The notes below the pieces were generated by a model. The model was given only the letters and a program-made list of their open reading frames with translations. It was not told where the DNA came from and did no database searches. From Duganella sp. BuS-21 (GTDB taxonomy: Bacteria > Pseudomonadota > Gammaproteobacteria > Burkholderiales > Burkholderiaceae_D), in NCBI GenBank assembly GCA_041874725.1, contig CP097466.1, positions 496,001-560,000 of the forward strand: a stretch of 64,000 bases of DNA. The letters run 5' to 3'. Below are positions 24,387 to 33,300 of this stretch, in pieces (positions within the stretch are counted from its first letter, which is position 1; each line of letters opens with the position of its first letter). The position numbers were made by a program, and so were the translations under genes.

Positions 24387-27300
24387 ATGCAAAAAAATAC
24401 GGCCGCAATCCACCTCTTCCACTCCTCCTTGGTTGCATTCGCGTCACTGCAAACTCTTCAACGTTGTTGCGGCTTGGCTTTTGCCCGCACTATGTGGCGG
24501 GTGGTTGGAGTTGCCGCGCTGCTTCTGCTAGGCGCTAATCCGCCGAGTTTCGCTCAAACCAATGGGGGGGCGGTGTTCTCGCAGATGGTGCCGCCGCCGT
24601 CCAGCGGCACAGTCGGTTCGGATGGGTTGCTTCGGGTGACAGTGGGCGGTATTGTTGTCGCCACGGACGATGTCTGGCCGACGCAAACGATCATGTCAGC
24701 CGAGCTGATTGAAGGGGCAATTAGTCATAGCTCCACCGATTGGACCCGGCAAATGGGAAATGACGGTGAGTCCGCAATCAATGTGAACCGCGGGTTCAAC
24801 CTGCCGGCGGCACTGGGGCCGGGAACCCATACATTGCAGGTGAAGACGTACACCGACGCTGGCAGGGTCGGCTACTCTCCTGCCTATACGGTTACTGTCG
24901 CAGGGACCGCAAGGGACGGTGCGGGCTATGTCTCGTGGTATCTGCCATCTCAAGTTGTTGTCGGCGGCACTTATACTGGTCAGGTCGTAATGACAAACAC
25001 CGGTACTACCTCTTGGGCCTCTGGTTCTTACTGGTTGGGTTCGATTGGTGATGCCGTATGGGGTATCACAAAGGTCGACGCGGCGGGCGTCCCTCCGGGC
25101 GGGCAGATGATGTTCACCTTCAACGTCACTGCGCCCGCGAGCGCAGGAAATTATAACTTCCGCTGGCAAATGTTCCACAACGGCGTCGCATTTGGTACTG
25201 CCTCGCCCGTAACTTCCGTTCCCGTAATTCCGATTCCAGCGCCGACGGTCTCCTTGTCCTCCACGGGCGATGGACGGCATTATCCAAATGGTCTCGCGAT
25301 TGTTGCTTTTACAGGCACGGCGACGGCAGGTACCGGCGCCACGTTGCAGTCGTTAAGACTGGTTGAAGGATCCAAAATAATCAAGGAGTCCACATCAGTC
25401 AGCAGTTTCAATGAGACGCTAACGTTTACGGAAATTGGTACGCACAATTACCAGTTGCAGTCTACGGACAGCCGAGGGCAAGTGAGTCTCAGCAACGCCA
25501 TCAAGATTTATATTGATGGGCCGTCACCGTCGGTAGCATTGACCAAACCTGCCAACGGTGCAGTGATTATTCTGCCCTCCGGGGCGAGTTCTGCGAATGT
25601 TCAGATAACGGGTACGGGCAGTGCAGCCCCAGGTTATACGCTGACTAAACTAGAGCTATTTGTCGATGGAAATCCCGTATCGACACCGTTCACCGGAAGC
25701 ATTAATCAGACTGTTTCCATGACCAGTGGATCGCACACCATACTACTGCGAGCTACGGATAATTCTGGTTCCGCCCCGGGGACCGACACTGCCAGCATTA
25801 GCGTCACTAGCACAGGAAGTGCTGTGACGTTTAGCAGTCTTGCGCTTACCAAAACAAGTGGCGTGATTGCGACCGGGCAGACATTGAGCTCCGGAATTAA
25901 TGGATACGTCCAAGCCTCCGGGCTTTCCGCCGGCGATATGGTAAACCGAGTTGAATTGCGCGAAGGTTCTTCTGTCCTGAATTCGATGGACTTCCCTTTT
26001 CAGATGAGCGGCGACGGAGAAAATCCGGTTAACGTTCAACGGAATTTCTACAATATGACCGGTAATTTTGGTGTGGGAGCGCATGATATTTATGTACGTG
26101 CGTACACCTATCAAGGTAGCTACGGCGACAGCCCGCATTACACCGTCACGGTAACGCAGAACGCAGCGATACCGACCGTGACATTCACTACTTTGCCCGA
26201 CAGTTCATATACGGTGCCGTACGGCACAACTGCCGCAGTGTCGATCATCGGTACTGCTAATGACGCTGGCGGCACTGTCGCCAGGGTCGATATACTCGAT
26301 AATGGAGCTGTCGTTGATGGAGTAACGGGCAATAGCATCAACAAGACAATTCAACTGGGTGCGAATTCTCACAAACTCCAACTGCGTGCACAAGACAATG
26401 ATGGTGCATATGGCTACAGCACAATCGCCAACACTACGGTGACGGCGATCATACCCGATCCGACGGTGAGCTTCACCGCGCCAACCACCACCACGGTGTA
26501 TTCCCCGGGCGCGACGGTGTCGGTAACGATTAGCGGGACCGCAGTAGTTAACGGCGGCCGGACGATCAAGTCGCTGGCACTTTACGATGGCACTTCGCTC
26601 ATCAAGTCGGTCACCACTTCCACCATCTCCATGAGCAAGGCGTTCGCTCCGGGCACGTACAATCTGAAGCTTCTGATAACGGATAGCGGTGATGCAAAGG
26701 GTGATGCGTATATTACGCTAACTATCATTGACGGCTATCCGCCGATAGCTGTGTCCATGACGGCGCCGGCAACTGGCGGCACATACTATACCTCCGGCTC
26801 GACAACCGCGTCGGTGCTGGTAACCGGCAGCGCAAGCGGTGGAACGATTTCAAAAATTGAAGTGCTCGATAACGGCATGCCTGGGACATCAGTTACGACC
26901 GGGTCCTATAGCAAGAACGTTTTGCTGACACCGGGCGTACACGTGCTACGGTTGGCGGCATATAACGGCGGAAGCACGCCTACACTGAGTCAGGCAGTAA
27001 CGGTGACCGTGATCGAAGGCTATCCACCACTGAATGTATCTCTGACTGCGCCGGTGTCGGGTACAACTCTCTATACCTTATCTACAGCTACGACATCGAC
27101 GGTTTCGGTAACGGTGACTGGCAGCGCTAGTGGCACAACTGTTTCAAAAATAGAGTTGATAGACAATGGCGTGATGAAGACGTCGGGTACAACCGCTTCA
27201 TTTAGCAAAAGTGTTGCGCTGTCGTCCGGTAACCATGTGCTGAGCCTGCGCGCATATGATCCAGGAGGAATGCCCACCGATAGTGCTTCTGTCACGATCA

Positions 27301-30300
27301 CTGTGATTGCGGGATTTCCGCCGCTGGACGTTAAAATCACTGCGCCGGTGGCGGGGGCCAGCTATTACACAACCACCACGACCGCGCCGGTTACAGTCAC
27401 GGGCAGCGCAAGTGGCGGCACCGTTTCAAAAATCGAACTGGTGGACAACGGCGCGCCGGGTGCATCGGTGACGACGGCCTCGTATAGCAAAAGCGTTGCG
27501 CTCACGGCTGGCAACCACGTGCTGAGCCTGCGGGCGTACAACGGCGGCAACGTGCCGTACTCCAGCGTGGACGTTCCCGTCAAGGTAGTGCAGGCCGTCA
27601 CGGGTAACGCTGCCGAGGTGGTGTCGCAAACGGTGCCGACATCAATGCGCGCAGGAGAGACTGCCAGCATAACGGTGGTGCTGCGAAATCTCGGCACGAC
27701 GACATGGACGACGACCTCAACCCACAAACTTGGGGCGCAAAGTCCGAAAGGGGACCGTACCTGGGTCGACACCGCTCTGGTGCGTGTGCCGGCGTCCACC
27801 GCTTTCGGCAACACTGCCACATTCACGATCCCCATCACCGCGCCAAGCAAGGCGGGAACCTACACCATGCAGTGGCAAATGCAGGATGGCGACACACTGT
27901 TTGGCGCGCCTACCGAGCTGGTGTCGATTACCGTCACGGCTGGCGCCGGACCGACGGGTTCAGTGACCGCCGAGCCCAACAATGTACGGGTATCCGGCTC
28001 TGCGACGGCCTCGATCGTCTTTTCGGCGAAAGCCTCGGCTACGACTTCCACCGGAACCCTGAAAAGGTTGGAACTGTACAAGGACGCAGGCGATACCGTC
28101 GGCTATACCTTGGCCACGTCGGTAAACACGACTGCTGCAGCGTATACGTGGTCGCCATCGGTGTCGTTGGCGGCCGGACTCTACCAATTCAAGCTTCGCG
28201 TTATCGATTCCGCCAGCGGAACCATTGACACCGATCCGATCGTGGTCAACGTCACCAACAGCACCTTGCTCGGCACGTTGTCGGGAGTGCGGCTGGACAA
28301 AGACAAGAAGCCGCAGTTGATTGGCTGGGTGTGCCAACCGAGTACGGCGCAGTTCCTGAATTTCGACCTGTTCCTTGACGCGCCGACGGTCGCGACCGGT
28401 GGGCGGTTGCTGACCTCGGGTTTGGCCAACGTCTCCACGGAAACCGATGATGCGGCGGTGAAGAGCTCGTGCTCGACAGCCAGCACCAGCCATCACTTCA
28501 ATATCGACCTGAGTCCTTATACAGCCGAGTATGCCGGGCGGGCGCTGTACGTGAGTGCGAAGGCCTACAGCGGCACGGCAACCGTTGTTCTGCCTTGCGC
28601 AAGCAACAACTGCACTGTGCCTGGCGCGATGCGTATTGGTATCGCCACTCCTGTCACCGGCGATACGTACGTCGGGCCTGCATCGGTCTATATGCGCGCG
28701 GTGATCACCGGAGCTACCGCCCCGTTCGACGAGGTGGCGTTCAGCGTCGACGACGTCTGGACCGCAGCGGTGCTTGAAAGTCCCGGCGTGTATTCATTGA
28801 CCAAGGCCTCGGTGGCCAACCGCGCGGCGCAATACCGTATCCATGCGCGAGTCCGCCAGGGGAATTCCACTGTCTATTCGGCCAAGAGCCTGATCACGGT
28901 CAGTGCGACGGCAACCACCACGGCCGTGCTGGCGGCTCCCATCGCCGGCAGCACTTCCGCCCTTGGCGTGCCGATCGCTCTGGTCGCTGATGTATCTGGG
29001 GCCGTGAGCAAGATTAAGAGTGTGAAGTTTTATGCTGGGGGGAATCTGGTTGCAACCGGCATGAACGCCAACGATGGTTGGAATCGTTGGAGCGCTGCAT
29101 GGAGTGGGGCAGCGATCGGCACCTACAGTATCCAGGCCAAGGCCTTCGACGGCGGCGGTGTACAGCTGGGGCAGACTACCACCGTTAGTGTGTCTGTATT
29201 GGACACAACGACGTCAAGCAAACCCTTGCCGTTCAATATCAACCTGGATGCGTTGTCCTACAGCGATGCCGGAACTCTGCCGGGAACTCTCGGGGTGGGT
29301 TCGGGTGGCGAGGCGACTTATTCAATTGATTTGGTGACGCCGCCCGGCACAGCCGGTCTGCAGCCTGCGCTGGCGTTGAACTACAATAGTTCCGGCACCA
29401 ACGGTATCGTCGGCTTGGGCTGGAGCCTGAGCGGCCTGTCCAGCATCCACCGCTGCGGCAAAACTATCGCACAAGATGCCGTCAATGGTCGCATCAACTT
29501 CGATAAGGGCGACCGCCTGTGTATCGATGGCGAGCGCTTGGTACTGGTCAGCAATGCGGTGATGTCGGATGACGCCTACTGGGCCGATGGCGCGGTTTAT
29601 CGCACCGAGATCGACAGCTTTATGCGTGTTAGTGCGCTGGGCAGTGGTGCTGGGCGTACGTTCAAGGTCGAACACAAAGATGGCAGAACGATGACCTTTG
29701 GCGATCCAAGCTCTACCGCCAAGGCCAGGGTGTTGGGGTACGTTACGCTGGTTGATGGCGTGCGACTTGCGCAGCCGCTTGTTCGCCCTGATGCACAATC
29801 GTGGGCGGTCGATAAGATCCTTGACCGAAGCGGTAATTCCATCACCTTCCATTATTCTCAGAGCGAAGCGACCGGTGAGCACGTGGTCGATGCCATACGT
29901 TACGGTGCTAACGGGTTACAGCCGCATGCTATGGTGAAGTTCAGCTATGAGGACAGACCCGATTCCTGGACTCGATACATTGACGGAACCAGGCATGATC
30001 TGCGTCAGCGTCTCTCTCATATCAAGACTTACGCCGGCGTTGATATGTCTGGCGAACCGGCCGCCGGCGCTCTGGTGCGTGACTACGTGCTGACTTATGA
30101 GATCAGTCCAACCAGTGGCCGCAGCATGATGAAGCAAGTGGCAGTGAGCGCGTTCAATGCCGCCACAGGCGCTACGGAAGTCATGCCGCCTACCGTCTTT
30201 GATTGGGGCAAGCCGCACCCAAGCAAGACGCCCGGGTTTACGAGCCGTGGTAACTGGCCTGGTGCTCCTTTATTGACGACGCATTCGAACAGCAGTGTGG

Positions 30301-33300
30301 GACGATCTGCGAATCATCCGGATTTCTTTGCATTCCAGGACATGGAGAACCATGGCCTGACTGACGTGTTGGAGCGTCGCGTCGCACTACCGTTTATTAC
30401 GGGATACGATGAAAATCTGGCAATCGCCGCTAGTCCTTTGCAACCAGGAACAATGCGGACGCAGTATCGATACTTCCATAACAACGGCAGCGGATTCGAT
30501 CAGTATCAGTACCAATTGAATACGAGTGAGAAATTCGTCGTACTGGACTTGGGCGATTTCAACGGTGATGGCGCACCGGACCTATTGGTAGCCACGGAAA
30601 GTGCGGGCTCCAAAATATGTATTTCGCCGCTCGGTAACGGCGTTAGCGGTCTTACCAGCCAGCTCATTACGTTTACCTGTGCGTCTGCCACGGATCGCCC
30701 GTCAACGGGCGCCAATGTGCCAGGGGCGGGCGCATATGTCGTCGACGTGGTCGGCGATGGGCGTTCGGCTATTTACGGAGACATCTCGGCGACCGAGGCA
30801 AAGGCCTGGCTCTACCTTCAAAATGAAAAGCTAGAGGACCGCGCTCCTCCTTATGCGGTATTACCGTACAACGAAGAGGATCGGCGGAACAGCGTATCGG
30901 ACACATTGCAGACGTTTGTGAGCTTCAACCAGTCGATCGACTTTGTTGGTATCGGCAAGCATGCCGATGTACGTTGGGCATTGCCATATTTCCGGCCGCA
31001 AGGGATGGCCGACAATGGTGAGCCAATCGGCAACCCTATGTGGGTCAATTTGACCCCGGCGATTACGGTCACCGACTTCCGAAAACCTGGCACTCCGCAG
31101 TTAGGCGGCGTGCGCTCATACGCGTTGCATGAAGAATATCCAGCGCCTTACTGCGAATATGGCGGCACCGTCGGAGGGGGGAGCTACACCCGCTGCGACC
31201 CTGCACCATACCGGTTCGATGCGCCGATTGGTGGCGCAGTCGCTGATTTCAGCGGATCGGGTTACAGCAATTTGATGTTTGGGTTCGTTGAGATCAATAA
31301 ATTCAACTCAGCCACGCGTGCTGATGCCACGCTTTGCCTTTCCACCGGGCGCGAGCTCGATTGTGGCAAGCTGCCTCAGCACAGCGACGAGCAATACAAG
31401 GTAACGCAGGCAGTCGCTAATTTTGTCGGCGATGGAGCGCCATCTGTACTTATGCAAGAAACGTTACGCGGCACGGGAACTGACGGGGTGAAGTTGGTTC
31501 CGGTTCCGGTCGGGCCGCTGCAAATGTGTCGTCTGACGGGGATGGGTGAAGCGCCTGCTGATGTAAGGACCACCTGCACGCCTTGGGCTGGCTTGATGTT
31601 GACTGGGCCGGGTGGCGACACGACGGCCTACGACCAGGTGTATTTCATGGATTTGCTGGGCACTGGACGTACGCAGGCGGTTTACTATCATGCTGGTAAA
31701 TTGTCGAACGGCGTTTGGCAGGAAGATGGGCGATGGGAAGTGTTTGAACCCGTGGATGTTGCTGTCGATGGGCAGGCATTGGACCGTATTCACCAGGTGA
31801 CTAATGGGTTGGGGGCGAAATCGAACGTTGTGTATAGCGATGGGTTGGCACGTGGCGCGGAGAGCTTGACCGGCACGGTTACATGCGCTGCACAAGGAGT
31901 TCAATGCCAGACCGACAGTGTAGTAAGTCGCAGGGGGGCGACAGACCTGACGACGAGCTACCCTCAGCGTGTGGCGCTGGGAGCGGGCAAAGTAGTCAGC
32001 CGCTTAATGCAAGCAAATGGTGTTGCTGGCCAGTATGCCACGAGCTATCGCTACTTCGATCCGGTCACGGACGTTGCCGGCCGTGGTGCTTTGGGATACG
32101 GCGAGGTCGTATCCCAGGATGAGAAAACCGGAATTGTTACTACGACTTCGTATAGCCATGTATGGCCGAAAAAAGGGATGATGCGCGACACCAGTGTCGC
32201 TACGACGGCTGGGGTACTGTTGTCGAAGACAACCAATTCCTTGGATTTCAAACAATTTGCTCATCCAAGCGGTCAGCTGACCTATTTCCCGTACACCAGT
32301 AAGAGTGTGGTCGTTCGTCGCGATCTGGATGGCAGCGACCTGGGCACCGTAACCGTCACCAATCAATACAACGACGGCTGGGGAAATCTAAGCGAGCAGG
32401 AAGTGCAGCACGCAGCGGGAAGTGTGGTGCAGCTAACCAATCGTACGGTCAACACCTATCAGCCAGTCAGCGGCGAAAGCTGGCTACTTGGCCTGCCGAC
32501 ACGCGTGGAGATTACGCAAACGAATGCTACTGGCAGCCTGACCCGCACTACAGCGTATAGTTATGATGCACAAGGCCGCCCTTACACGGAGACGATAGAA
32601 CCTGATTTTCCACAATTACGGGTGCTGACCACCTTGGATCGCACTCCGAAGCCGGGCATGACCGCTCAGGGCTTGGTTAGCAAGAAGACTCAAACATGGC
32701 GTGACCCTGTGCAGGGCGTGGACGTCACCCGTACCTCCGCCGATGTGACATTCGATACGTTCGGACGGTTCCCGTTGACCATCCGAAACGCGCTTGATGA
32801 ATCAGAGGAACGGACCTTTGACGGCGGCACCGGTGCGTTGCTGACATTGAATGCGCGTGATGGTCTCAATACCATTTGGACGGTTGACGGCTTTGGCCGC
32901 GTCAGGGCCGAGCGTTCCCATGATGGCAACGAGAAGCGCAGCTATTTGAAGAACTGCGAAAACGACTGTCCGCTTGGATCGGCTGTAATTCAAATTACCG
33001 AAGCGTACCATCACAAAATTAGCAGCGACCCCGACGATGTCGCTGGTCGTATGGGCGCACCGCGCATGGTGTATAGCGATAGCGTAGGACACGCTCTGCG
33101 TAAGCAGACCTGGGGGTTCGATGGCACTGTCACGATAGCTGAACAGCGCTACGATAGCCTTGGCCGGCTGCAAGAAACCGATCAGCCAGGCTATGGCGCC
33201 ACTGGAACATTGTCTATCCGTTACGGATATGACGAACTCAATCGCATTAAGAGCAGCACGACGCATGACACTGGCGGGGCCGACCTTACAAGCACAACGA

